Part shown: piece after piece, positions 16,645 through 24,898 of the stretch
Layout of the letters: the number at the start of each line of letters is the position of its first letter
Numbering within the stretch: position 1 is the first letter of the stretch
NCBI GenBank assembly: GCA_910587325.1
Contig: CAJUKB010000012.1
Span: 1-46,555, forward strand
DNA length: 46,555 bases
Direction of reading: 5' to 3'
Source of the DNA: an uncultured Bacilli bacterium
GTDB taxonomy: Bacteria; Bacillota_I; Bacilli_A; RF39; UBA660
Program-made: the position numbers and the translations under genes
The notes under the pieces: generated by a model
Database searches by the model: none
Told to the model about the DNA's origin: nothing
Seen by the model: only the letters and a program-made list of their open reading frames with translations

Positions 16645-18403
16645 CTTCTTCCTCCTTTATTATTTCAATTCCTAATTCTTCTAATTGTTCTGTTGATACA
16701 ATATTTGGCGCTTCACTCATTAAATCACTTGCACTTTGCGTTTTAGGAAAGGCGATAACGTCTTTTATGTTGTCAGTACCTGTTAAAAGCATGGTAAATC
16801 TTTCGAGTCCAATCGCAAGTCCTGCATGTGGAGGAGCTCCATATTTAAAGGCATCCATAAAGAATCCAAATTTGTTTTTTATATCTTCTTCTGTTAGTTC
16901 TAAAGCATCAAAGACAACTTTTTGTACTTTAGGGTTATGAATACGAACAGAACCACCACCTAATTCATATCCATTTAGGACAATATCATAAGCAATACTT
17001 AATACATTTTCTTTATCAGTCGCAAGGCTTTCTAAATCACTTGGCATAGTAAAAGGATGGTGCATGGCTTTGTATCTTCCTTCGGTTTCAGAATACTCAA
17101 ACATTGGAAAATCAACAACCCATAAGAAATTAAGTTTTTCTTTATCGATTAGATTTAATTCGTTTGCAATTTTTAAACGTAGAGCGCCAAGGGAATCGTA
17201 AACTATCTTTTTCTTATCCGCAACAATTAAGATTAAGTCATTATTTGTTATCTCATAAGTTGTACGCATTGCTTCTAATTTATCACTTTCTAAGTTTTTC
17301 GCAATGACACCATTAAAGGTATCGTTATCGTATTTTAACCAAGCAAGCCCTTTGGCTCCATAAATTTTTACAAAATCGGTTAAATGCTCTACATCACTTC
17401 TTGAATATTTATCGCCGTTATTTTTAACAATTAAGCATTTTACAATACCGCCATTTTCAATCACATTATTAAATACATTCATCTTAGTTCCTCTTAAGAT
17501 GTCCGTTAAATCTTTTAGTTCCATTTCAAATCTTGTATCCGGTTTATCAGAACCAAATCGCTCCATAGCTTCTTTATAAGGCATTCTTGGGAAATCCTCT
17601 AGGTCCATTCCTTTTACTTTTTTGACAACATGTTTAATCATGCCTTCCACAAGCGTAATAATATCGTCTTGTCCAGCAAAACTCATTTCTAAGTCAATTT
17701 GGGTAAATTCAGGCTGTCTATCGGCACGTAAATCTTCATCACGAAAACATTTAGCAATTTGATAGTATTTTTCAAACCCACCAACCATTAATAATTGTTT
17801 GAATATTTGAGGACTTTGAGGAAGTGCATAAAAAGAACCTTTATTGATGCGAGAAGGTACAATATAATCTCGTGCCCCTTCAGGAGTTGATTTACATAAA
17901 ATAGGTGTTTCTATTTCTAAAAATTCTTTGTTGTTTAGGTATTCTCTAACGCTAGATGTAATCTTTGCTCTCGTTTTGATTGTATTTTGTAATTTTTCTC
18001 TTCTTAAATCTAAATAACGATATTTTAATCCAATATTTTCATTTACTTCTTTGTCTTCATAAATGTTAAAGGGAACAGGTTCTGCTTCGCTTAAGATAGT
18101 CAAATTTTCCACCATTAATTCCACTTCACCTGTTGGAATTTTAGGGTTAATCATGTCATCTGTACGGGCGATTAGTTCTCCTTCAACTTTGATACAGTAT
18201 TCGTTTTTTAAACTTTCTGCTACTTCAAAATCACTTTTTAAAAAGCCTCTATTCAATACAACTTGTAAAAATCCTGAACGGTCTCGTAAGTCAACGAATA
18301 TGACACCACCCATATCACGACGTTTGTTTACCCAACCATAAACAGTGTATTTTTTTCCTATATCTTTTTTTCTAAATTCTCCATTGTTATATTGTTTCAT
18401 CAT
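16637..18403 (-). CDS. aspS: Aspartyl-tRNA synthetase, bacterial type
   Basis: A 588-aa class II synthetase with N-terminal OB-fold (GWVNKRRDMGGVIFVDLRDRSG), motif 1/2 region (SPQIFKQLLMVGGFEKYYQIAKCFRDED), an inserted GAD domain in the middle, and motif 3 GLAIGLERFTMLLTG. The GAD insertion and length mark it as the bacterial rather than archaeal form. The ATG overlaps the stop of the 58-aa ORF (ATGATG); a second ATG follows directly. Because AsnRS is also present, Asp-tRNA(Asn) formation is not required here. Confidence 0.96.
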   Translation of the reverse strand: MMKQYNNGEFRKKDIGKKYTVYGWVNKRRDMGGVIFVDLRDRSGFLQVVLNRGFLKSDFEVAESLKNEYCIKVEGELIARTDDMINPKIPTGEVELMVENLTILSEAEPVPFNIYEDKEVNENIGLKYRYLDLRREKLQNTIKTRAKITSSVREYLNNKEFLEIETPILCKSTPEGARDYIVPSRINKGSFYALPQSPQIFKQLLMVGGFEKYYQIAKCFRDEDLRADRQPEFTQIDLEMSFAGQDDIITLVEGMIKHVVKKVKGMDLEDFPRMPYKEAMERFGSDKPDTRFEMELKDLTDILRGTKMNVFNNVIENGGIVKCLIVKNNGDKYSRSDVEHLTDFVKIYGAKGLAWLKYDNDTFNGVIAKNLESDKLEAMRTTYEITNNDLILIVADKKKIVYDSLGALRLKIANELNLIDKEKLNFLWVVDFPMFEYSETEGRYKAMHHPFTMPSDLESLATDKENVLSIAYDIVLNGYELGGGSVRIHNPKVQKVVFDALELTEEDIKNKFGFFMDAFKYGAPPHAGLAIGLERFTMLLTGTDNIKDVIAFPKTQSASDLMSEAPNIVSTEQLEELGIEIIKEEEDV

Positions 18404-18576
18404 TTCTTCTCTTCTTTCTTTTCTTTTTGAATTTTCTTTTTTACTTTTTCTTTCTGAACATCCGTAAATATTGGCATTAAAAATTCGTGTTGTATCATTT
18501 TTTTTAAAAATTCACTAATTAAATATTCTTGCCCTTTTAACAATTGATTTATTAATATCTTTTCACTATTATTCAT
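18400..18576 (-). CDS. 58-aa lysine-rich small protein coupled to aspS
   Basis: A 58-codon ORF between asnS and aspS on the same strand. Its TGA overlaps the aspS ATG, a classic translational coupling arrangement. The product MNNSEKILINQLLKGQEYL... begins as an amphipathic helix and ends in a highly basic Lys/Glu tail (VKKKIQKEKKEEKK). AGAAAGAAG upstream is a weak ribosome site. No family recognised. It might be only a coupling leader peptide, but the non-random helix suggests a real protein. Confidence 0.55.
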   Translation of the reverse strand: MNNSEKILINQLLKGQEYLISEFLKKMIQHEFLMPIFTDVQKEKVKKKIQKEKKEEKK

Positions 18577-18593
18577 GCTTTAATTCTTCTTTC

Positions 18594-19958
18594 TTAAAAC
18601 TCACAATTTCCTGGCGTTCTAGGATAAGGAATGACATCACGAATATTGTCTACCCCTGTTAGATAGATTAGTAATCTTTCAAATCCCATACCAAATCCGG
18701 AATGTATGCAAGTTCCATATCTTCTTAAGTTTAAGTACCAATCAAGTCCTTCACTATCCATATTCATTTCTTTCATACGAGTAACTAACTTTTCATATTC
18801 TTCTTCTCTTTGACTGCCTCCCATTAATTCTCCTGCTCCTGGTACCTCTAAGTCTACAGCCGCAACAGTTTTGCCGTCTTCGTTTTGTTTCATATAAAAG
18901 GCTTTAATGTCTTTCGGCCAGTTTTTAATGAATACAGGGCCATCGAAATATTCAGTAATATATTTCTCGTGTTCTTTGGCAATATCTTCACCATATTCAG
19001 GGGCAAATTCCCATTTTACATTAGCATTTTTTAGTATTGTAATGGCTTCTTCATGGTCAATTCTAGTAAATTTAGAGTTTAACAATTTGTTTAGTTTTTC
19101 TAGTATTCCTTTTTCTACAAATTCGTTAAAGAAGTTCATCTCATCAGGACAATGTTCTAGGACATAAGACACAATATATTTAAGCATACTCTCCATAACA
19201 TCCATATCACCCTCTAAATCGCAGAAACACATTTCAGGTTCAATCATCCAAAACTCTGCAGCATGGGTTTTGGTGTTTGAGTTTTCTGCTCGAAAAGTTG
19301 GACCAAATGTATATGTCTTTTTATAGGCAGTTGCAAATGTTTCGGCTTCTAATTGGCCACTTACAGTTAGGTTAGTCATACGCCCAAAAAAATCTTTAGA
19401 GTAATCAATTTCACCATTTAATTTATCTATTGGTAAAGTAGTGACTTGAAACATTTCTCCTGCTCCTTCACAATCACTTGCAGTAAGTAAAGGCGCGTGG
19501 AAATATACAAAACCTTTTTCTTGAAAATACTTATGAATGGCATAGGAAGCGACACTACGTACACGAAATACGGCTTGGAAAAGATTCGTGCGGGGACGAA
19601 GATAAGCCTGTTCCCTTAAAAATTCTTTTGTATGTCTTTTAGGTTGAATAGGATAATCATCGGGACAACTTCCTAAAACAGTAATTTCGTGTGCTTTAAT
19701 TTCGACCTCTTGCTTTCCTTCGCTTGGAACTAACATTCCTTTCACGTTTAAGGCACTTCCTACTAAGATATGACTAATTTCTTCAAAATTAGAAAGCGTT
19801 GTATCATACACAATTTGGATGTGTTTAAAACATGTCCCATCGCTAAAATCAATAAAACCAAAATCTTTTTGTCTACGATGGTTACGTATCCAACCATTTA
19901 TTTCAACTTCTGTATTTTTTAAACTTTTCATATTTTCAAATAACTCTTTTAAATCCAT
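18594..19958 (-). CDS. asnS: Asparaginyl-tRNA synthetase
   Basis: A 454-aa class II synthetase. It has the OB-fold (INGWIRNHRRQKDFGFIDFSDG), motif 2 (FRAENSNTKTHAAEFWMIEPEM) and motif 3 (GFGMGFERLLIYLTGVDNIRDVIPYPRTPG). HAAEFWMIEPEM and the ending are AsnRS features, and no GAD domain is present. The start is put at MDLKELFEN, 7 nt after GGAG, not at the longer upstream frame that runs into hisS. It follows hisS by 10 nt. Confidence 0.95.
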   Translation of the reverse strand: MDLKELFENMKSLKNTEVEINGWIRNHRRQKDFGFIDFSDGTCFKHIQIVYDTTLSNFEEISHILVGSALNVKGMLVPSEGKQEVEIKAHEITVLGSCPDDYPIQPKRHTKEFLREQAYLRPRTNLFQAVFRVRSVASYAIHKYFQEKGFVYFHAPLLTASDCEGAGEMFQVTTLPIDKLNGEIDYSKDFFGRMTNLTVSGQLEAETFATAYKKTYTFGPTFRAENSNTKTHAAEFWMIEPEMCFCDLEGDMDVMESMLKYIVSYVLEHCPDEMNFFNEFVEKGILEKLNKLLNSKFTRIDHEEAITILKNANVKWEFAPEYGEDIAKEHEKYITEYFDGPVFIKNWPKDIKAFYMKQNEDGKTVAAVDLEVPGAGELMGGSQREEEYEKLVTRMKEMNMDSEGLDWYLNLRRYGTCIHSGFGMGFERLLIYLTGVDNIRDVIPYPRTPGNCEF

Positions 19959-19968
19959 GTTTCTTCTC

Positions 19969-21225
19969 CTATCCATTCGAAACGATATAATCAATAATTT
20001 CGTTTTCGTCTATTTTTACTTCTTCTTTGGTAATATTATCTTTTACTGTAATTAATCCCATCTTTAAGTCTTCGCTATTAAGTAATATTAATAATTCGGC
20101 GTGATTTCTATCGGCTTCTTTAAATTGACTTTTTAAACTTCTTCCTGTTGTATCGTAATCCACACTTACTCCACTCATTCTAAGGTCTTGCGCAAGAGTT
20201 ATCGCTTTGATTTTTTCTTCTTCATTTACATAAAGAATATAGCAGTCTAAAGGTCGTTTTTCTAATTTATCAATTGAATCCATGGCTAGCATTACTCTTT
20301 CAAGACCACAAGCAAATCCCATACATGGGGTAGAAGGTCCTCCAAGACTTTCCACTAAATCATTGTATCTTCCACCTGCTGCAATGGTACTTGCTCCCCC
20401 TAAAATTTCTTCACTGGAAACAATTTCAAATACCGTATAGTCATAGTAATCCAAACCTCTTACTAAATTTGAATCAATCTCATAATCAACATCTAAGTAG
20501 TTTAAATACTCTAAGACTTTTTTAAAACGGTTAGTGGATTCCTCACTTTGGTAGTCTAAAATACTAGGTACATTTTTTAAAATATCGGAATCTTTATCCA
20601 CTTTGCAATCTAAGATACGTAACGGATTGGTTTCAAATCTTTTTTTACAGTCCTCACATAATTCATTTATATGAGGGGCTAAGTATTCTTTTAAGGCTAC
20701 TTTATAGTTTTCTCTATCTTCTTTAGAACCTAGATTGTTTATTTTGACATTCAAGTCTTTAAAACCTAGTTCTTCAAATAAACGATAGCCAAAAGAAATG
20801 ACTTCTACATCTGTTGCTACATCATTACTTCCTAAAATTTCTACACCAAATTGAGTAAATTCTCTATTTCTTCCTTGTCCTGGTCTTTCGTAACGATACA
20901 TAGTACCATTATAATATAGTTTTCTAGGCATATTAGAGCCGTACATTTTGTTTTCAATAAAACTTCGTACCACTCCGGCTGTTCCTTCGGGTCTAAGTGT
21001 TAGTTCTCTGTCACTTCTGTCTTTAAAGTCATAAGTTTCTTTTGTTACGATATCGGATGATTCCCCCACTGTTCTATGAAATAAATCGCGGGATTCAAAT
21101 ATGGGAGTACGAATGAAATCGTAGTTATAAAATTCACAATAGTAATCAATATAGCGATTGATTTTCTTTAGTTTTAATGCGTCCTTTTCTATTACGTCAT
21201 AGCATCCTTTTGGTTTTGTTATCAT
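19969..21225 (-). CDS. hisS: Histidyl-tRNA synthetase
   Basis: A 418-aa class II synthetase. Evidence: PKGCYDVIEKDA at the start, motif 2 with LRPEGTAGVVRSF and QFGVEILG, the HisRS signatures LVRGLDYYDYTVFE and GGRYNDLVESLGG, motif 3 FACGLERVML, and an anticodon-binding domain at the C-terminus. The start is the ATG 8 nt after AAGGAGG; the longer frame would translate the terminator of the leader. It is the first gene of the operon, behind the T-box. Confidence 0.95.
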   Translation of the reverse strand: MITKPKGCYDVIEKDALKLKKINRYIDYYCEFYNYDFIRTPIFESRDLFHRTVGESSDIVTKETYDFKDRSDRELTLRPEGTAGVVRSFIENKMYGSNMPRKLYYNGTMYRYERPGQGRNREFTQFGVEILGSNDVATDVEVISFGYRLFEELGFKDLNVKINNLGSKEDRENYKVALKEYLAPHINELCEDCKKRFETNPLRILDCKVDKDSDILKNVPSILDYQSEESTNRFKKVLEYLNYLDVDYEIDSNLVRGLDYYDYTVFEIVSSEEILGGASTIAAGGRYNDLVESLGGPSTPCMGFACGLERVMLAMDSIDKLEKRPLDCYILYVNEEEKIKAITLAQDLRMSGVSVDYDTTGRSLKSQFKEADRNHAELLILLNSEDLKMGLITVKDNITKEEVKIDENEIIDYIVSNG

Positions 21226-21239
21226 TATCTTTTCCTCCT

Positions 21240-21455
21240 TAAAAATAAAAAAACCTAAGCATTGTAAGGACGAAAAATTTTTCCGCGGTGCCACCTTACT
21301 TTACTAGGTACTCTTAAATGTTTATCGCAAAACTATGCGTTTCTATGTTTTAAAAAGTTGTCTTTTCAAAAAGTTTTTCTTTAGGCATTCGCAGCATTCT
21401 AGCCTTCTCTTGAAAGAAAAATTCTTTCTTACTTTTTCTTTTCCATAGAAAAAAA
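21240..21455 (-). ncRNA. T-box riboswitch leader of the hisS-asnS-aspS-gatCAB operon
   Basis: The conserved T-box AGGTGGCACCGCG is at 21296-21284. Stem I is closed by TTTCTATG / CATAGAAA (21451-21444 with 21347-21340), followed by AAAAAGT / ACTTTTT and a distal TTTTTCTTT / AAAGAAAAA arm with a GGC...GCC tip. Downstream of the T-box, CCTTAC...TAGG (21269-21254) can pair back with CCTAGTAAAGTAAGG (21308-21294) to form a terminator ending in a T run; tRNA binding would favour the antiterminator. The likely specifier side contains GACAAC (21362-21357), which reads as Asp (GAC) then Asn (AAC). No clear His codon was found in that loop, so the sensed tRNA is unsettled. Confidence 0.88.
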
Positions 21456-21470
21456 TTTATTTATAGATTT

Positions 21471-21499
21471 ATTTTATTACGATTTTTAATTGAAGTCAA
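21471..21499 (-). promoter_or_regulatory. Promoter of the T-box operon
   Basis: Minus strand: TTGACT (21499-21494), 17-nt spacer, TAAAAT (21476-21471). The predicted start is about 10 nt before stem I. Confidence 0.7.
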
Positions 21500-21518
21500 T
21501 CAAATGTTTTGTCTAAAA

Positions 21519-22127
21519 TTATGCTTTTTTAGAAATTCGTTTATACTCTTCTTCAAGATTTTTAATAGACCATTCTCCATCTTCATAAACGACATAAGCA
21601 TTCTCTTCTTGGATAGGTTCTTCACTTCCTAGTTCTTTAATACTATCTATTTTTTTTAAATGCTTTTCAAAATCTTTATTTTCTAATATATAATCTAGCA
21701 CCCATTCTGGAAATTTTTTTAACAATTCCTTCTTGGAGCCAAAAATCCGCTCTTTAAATAAAGGGAAAATTTTATTAGAAGTTTTATCTTCTCCATCAAA
21801 AAGAGCTATATTTAAAGCATTAACAATATCACTATAGTGTATAAATTCACTTTTGTTTATTATTTCATTATAACCCGCATTTTCTATTAAATATTTTCCA
21901 ATAACACTATCTTTCCTTATTTTAAATGAACTAAGGTATGAACTTCCTATTTGTTCTAAATTTTCTTTTGCAGAATATTCAAAGGGAACTAAACCATTAA
22001 TCATATTAGACACCTCTTGATATGCATCATTAGGTAAATTTTTTCCTTTTAATCCTAAATAAAGTAATCCATGTCTATCCATTACTATATAATTAGATGT
22101 TTCTTTATCAATTCTAAATTCAACCAT
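21519..22127 (-). CDS. Hypothetical protein, 202 aa
   Basis: A soluble mixed alpha/beta protein, unrecognised. It starts MVEFRIDKETSNYIVMDRHG, with a beta hairpin ending in LLYLGLKGKNLP. The middle (SEFIHYSDIVNALNIALFDGED) is helical, and the C-terminus is acidic then basic. AGGAGG lies 6 nt before the chosen ATG, which is preferred to a frame beginning at 22184. It follows the ABC-F gene with 61 nt between and precedes the T-box promoter. Confidence 0.65.
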   Translation of the reverse strand: MVEFRIDKETSNYIVMDRHGLLYLGLKGKNLPNDAYQEVSNMINGLVPFEYSAKENLEQIGSSYLSSFKIRKDSVIGKYLIENAGYNEIINKSEFIHYSDIVNALNIALFDGEDKTSNKIFPLFKERIFGSKKELLKKFPEWVLDYILENKDFEKHLKKIDSIKELGSEEPIQEENAYVVYEDGEWSIKNLEEEYKRISKKA

Positions 22128-22188
22128 TTTAAAACCTCCTAAAATATCTAAAAATATTATATTATAATTCGTATGAAAAAGCAATCTT

Positions 22189-24075
22189 TCAACTTTCTAT
22201 TAAGTTCATTAATCGTTCCCACTCTTGTTCTAAACCTTGTAGATTTTCATCAATACTTTCCAATTCTTTTTGAATTTCTCTTGCTTTTTCATAATCTTGA
22301 TAAACAAGAGGATTCTCTAGTTCTTGATTGAGTTCTTTCTTTTTCAACTCTAGCTTTTCGATTTCTTTTTCAACTTTTTTTACTTGTTTCTTCTCTTCTT
22401 GTAAATTCTTTTTTGGAATTGTATTTCCTTCTTTCTTTTCTTTGAAAGACTCTTTTTTTGAAGTTATCACATCTTTTTGTTTTTCTAAATATTCTTCATA
22501 TGTATACGGATAATAAGTTGCCCTATTTTCTTCAAAAACGATTAAGTTTATTGCCATTTTTTTAACAAAGTATCTATCATGCGATACAAAAAGGATAGTG
22601 CCTTTATAGGTTTCTAAAATACTTTCTAGTCTTTCTTTTCCTACTAAATCCATATGATTGGTAGGTTCGTCAAACACTAAAAAGTTTGGCTGAGCGTATA
22701 AAATTTTGCATAATTGTAGTCTTACTTTTTCTCCTCCTGATAAAACACTTACTTTTTTATTTACTTCCTCTCCACTAAAAAGAAAGGCTCCTAAAGCACT
22801 TTTCGCATCATGTTCTAAAATACTAGGATACATGCATTTAAATTCTTCTAAAATGGTATGATTGGTATCAAGCATTTCTAAGTTTTGGTCGAAATAACCT
22901 AGTTTTACATGATATCCAAAAGAATAACTACCACCAAGTGGTTTTATTAAACCTTGAATGGTTTTTAAAAGTGTAGATTTTCCTGTACCATTGGCACCAA
23001 TAACACCGATTCTTTGTCCTTGCAAAATTTCAAAACTAAGGTTTGCTAGCACTTTGTCATAGCCTACTTTTAAATCTTTACAAGTTAAAACTGTTTTCCC
23101 ACTTGGTTCCATTTTATTTAAGTTCATTTTAAATGTTTTTTCACATTGTTTTCTTGGCTTTTCTAGAATTTCCATTCTTTCTATACTATGAAGTTTAGAC
23201 ATAGCCATAGAGGCTTTAGATGGTTTATAGCGAAATTTTTCATATAGTTCTCTTAGTCTTTTAATTTCTTTTTGTTGTCTTTCATAATTTTTTGCATCAC
23301 GTTCATAGTTTTCCTTCTTTTGACGTTCAAAATCTTCATAGTTTCCTATATATTTCATTACTTTATTGTAAGATATATCATAAATTGTATTTACAATATT
23401 ATTCAAAAACATTCTATCATGGGAAACCACTACAAAGGCTTTTTTGTAATTTTTCAAATAATGTTCTAACCATAGAATAGCTTCTATATCTAAGTGATTC
23501 GTTGGTTCATCTAAAAATAGAATATCAGGTTTTGATAGCAATAGTTTTAAAAAAGCAAGTTTCGTTCGTTCTCCTCCTGAAAAAGAATTAATTTTTTTAT
23601 TTTTATCACTTTCACTAAAACCAAATTTTTTTAACATAATTTCGTATTCTTTTTGGTACGTATAACCACCCAAATAATTATATCTATCTAATAGATTAGT
23701 ATATTCTTCAATAAAAGCATTAGACGTATTTGTTTCCATCATTTTTACATATTCCTCTAGTTTTCTTTCTATTGTAATAATTTCATGGAAAGATTTTCTA
23801 ATTTCTTCTAAAAGGGTTATGTTTTCTTCTTCAAAAGTAATTTGTTCTAAATAGCCTATAGAAAATGAACCTATTTTATTAATTTTAAAAGGCTCTTCTC
23901 CTAGACCTTCTTCTAGTATTTCATTATCAAGCAAAGCATTTAAAAGAGTTGTTTTTCCACTTCCGTTTTTTCCAACAATTCCAATATGACTTTTGTCGGT
24001 AATTTCAAAGTTAATTTCATCTAAAATGGATTTACCACTTAGAAAAACAGCTCCATTTTGAATTTGGTATTTCAT
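22189..24075 (-). CDS. ABC-F family ATPase (YdiF/Uup-like)
   Basis: A 628-aa protein with two ABC cassettes and no membrane domain. Cassette 1 has Walker A GKNGSGKTT, signature SGGERTKLA and Walker B DILFLDEPTNHLD. Cassette 2 has GANGTGKST, LSGGEKVRLQ and FLVFDEPTNHMD. Between them lies the charged helical linker of ABC-F proteins (ENYERDAKNYERQQKEIKRLRE). The last 90 residues form a Lys/Glu coiled coil, as in YdiF and Uup. ABC-F proteins act on the ribosome, as translation factors or antibiotic protectors; this C-terminal tail favours the housekeeping type. Confidence 0.9.
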   Translation of the reverse strand: MKYQIQNGAVFLSGKSILDEINFEITDKSHIGIVGKNGSGKTTLLNALLDNEILEEGLGEEPFKINKIGSFSIGYLEQITFEEENITLLEEIRKSFHEIITIERKLEEYVKMMETNTSNAFIEEYTNLLDRYNYLGGYTYQKEYEIMLKKFGFSESDKNKKINSFSGGERTKLAFLKLLLSKPDILFLDEPTNHLDIEAILWLEHYLKNYKKAFVVVSHDRMFLNNIVNTIYDISYNKVMKYIGNYEDFERQKKENYERDAKNYERQQKEIKRLRELYEKFRYKPSKASMAMSKLHSIERMEILEKPRKQCEKTFKMNLNKMEPSGKTVLTCKDLKVGYDKVLANLSFEILQGQRIGVIGANGTGKSTLLKTIQGLIKPLGGSYSFGYHVKLGYFDQNLEMLDTNHTILEEFKCMYPSILEHDAKSALGAFLFSGEEVNKKVSVLSGGEKVRLQLCKILYAQPNFLVFDEPTNHMDLVGKERLESILETYKGTILFVSHDRYFVKKMAINLIVFEENRATYYPYTYEEYLEKQKDVITSKKESFKEKKEGNTIPKKNLQEEKKQVKKVEKEIEKLELKKKELNQELENPLVYQDYEKAREIQKELESIDENLQGLEQEWERLMNLIES

Positions 24076-24103
24076 GAATTTTTCTCCTTGTAAAGATAAA
24101 GTA

Positions 24104-24574
24104 TTATTTATTCGTTTGTTCTAATTCTTCAAGCATTTGTTCTTTTATTTTATCTATATCTGCAAAAAATAAATTAATGCCTTTTGATTTTAATTTTAAT
24201 TTTAATAAGTTTTTAAAATTATCTAGTATTATTTTACCCAATGTTTCTGGCACTTTCGCAGGTATACCATCAATAGTGTGTACATGATCAATATATTTTT
24301 TTAGCGTAGGAAATGCATTTTGAAGTAAAATAGCACTTTTTTGTCCAAGTATTTCTTCAATCATTATTGTATTACAAAACCCAAACTTTTCTACTTTTTG
24401 ATATTTCTCCACTTTACTACTTAAGGGAATGAACCATAATATTTCTTTATCTTCAATAGTGAAATAAGTTGATCTTTTTTTACCACGTTCATGATTTGTC
24501 ATTAAATTATTATCATTAACAATAGCAAAAAACTTATCTTTAATATGATATAAATAGCCTGTTTTTATCTTCAT
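24104..24574 (-). CDS. Type III toxin-antitoxin endoribonuclease (ToxN/AbiQ superfamily, CptN-like)
   Basis: A 156-aa protein starting MKIKTGYLYHIKDKFF, with KRSTYF and ILWFIPLSSKVEKY, a beta-barrel start and block that I associate with CptN/AbiQ-like toxins. These RNases cut their own antitoxin RNA into monomers and cut cellular mRNA when free. The genetic layout is decisive: a promoter, two 50-nt repeats able to form pseudoknots, a terminator, then this gene with GGAG 8 nt before ATG. Reading through the terminator would give limited toxin. Such loci act in phage abortive infection and plasmid stability. Assignment to the CptN subfamily is tentative. Confidence 0.85.
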   Translation of the reverse strand: MKIKTGYLYHIKDKFFAIVNDNNLMTNHERGKKRSTYFTIEDKEILWFIPLSSKVEKYQKVEKFGFCNTIMIEEILGQKSAILLQNAFPTLKKYIDHVHTIDGIPAKVPETLGKIILDNFKNLLKLKLKSKGINLFFADIDKIKEQMLEELEQTNK

Positions 24575-24605
24575 GTTATCATCTCCAATAAATAATATAT
24601 CATGG

Positions 24606-24641
24606 AAAAAAAGAAAACTCTATCCATTTGATAAAGTTTTC
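24606..24641 (-). terminator. Leaky terminator between the antitoxin RNA and the toxin gene
   Basis: GAAAACT...AGTTTTC with an inner TATC/GATA helix and loop AAATG, followed by seven T on the minus strand. Its place between repeats and toxin matches the ToxIN plan, where it sets the antitoxin-to-toxin ratio. Confidence 0.8.
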
Positions 24642-24648
24642 GAACATT

Positions 24649-24748
24649 GACGACCGGAATCGCTTATAGCTCGCACCATCCGGAAGCGATTAACATTTCA
24701 CGACCGAGATCATTTATTACTCGCGCCACTCGGAAGCGATTAACATTT
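24649..24748 (-). repeat. Two 50-bp tandem repeats of the antitoxin
   Basis: Unit 1 is 24699-24748 and unit 2 is 24649-24698, in transcription order. Both begin AAATGTTAATCGCTTCCG and end GGTCGT(G/C). Differences are concentrated in the middle and in the compensated stem. Confidence 0.9.
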
Positions 24749-24779
24749 ACATTATTTTGCACTTTTTCAATGCAATAGT

Positions 24780-24808
24780 ACTATACTACAACTCATACAA
24801 AAAGTCAA
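24780..24808 (-). promoter_or_regulatory. Promoter of the type III antitoxin RNA
   Basis: Minus strand: TTGACT (24808-24803), 17-nt spacer, TATAGT (24785-24780). It lies about 30 nt before the first repeat. Confidence 0.75.
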
Positions 24809-24898
24809 TTTTTCATATAAATTATAATTACTAATTAAAATAATTAAAATAATTTTCTACTCTTCCATTAGTATTATATTCCATTAATATAAATTTAT

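Larger units (their letters stand above)
24606..24773 (-). ncRNA. Type III antitoxin RNA (two tandem pseudoknot repeats)
   Basis: The transcript runs from a promoter at 24808-24780 to the terminator at 24606. Each 50-nt unit contains, in order, TCGC, CCGAG, GCGA, CTCGG (first unit) or TCGC, CCGGA, GCGA, TCCGG (second unit). TCGC pairs with GCGA and the second element with the fourth, which gives an interleaved H-type pseudoknot. Two base pairs of the second stem change on both sides between units (A-T to G-C and G-C to A-T), which is direct covariation support. The RNA would inhibit the toxin by wrapping it in a protein-RNA ring. Confidence 0.83.

Noticed and set aside
24649..24748. Two repeats considered as a minimal CRISPR array
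   Set aside because: The units are head-to-tail with no spacers, differ by compensated changes, and adjoin a ToxN-like gene; no cas gene is present.
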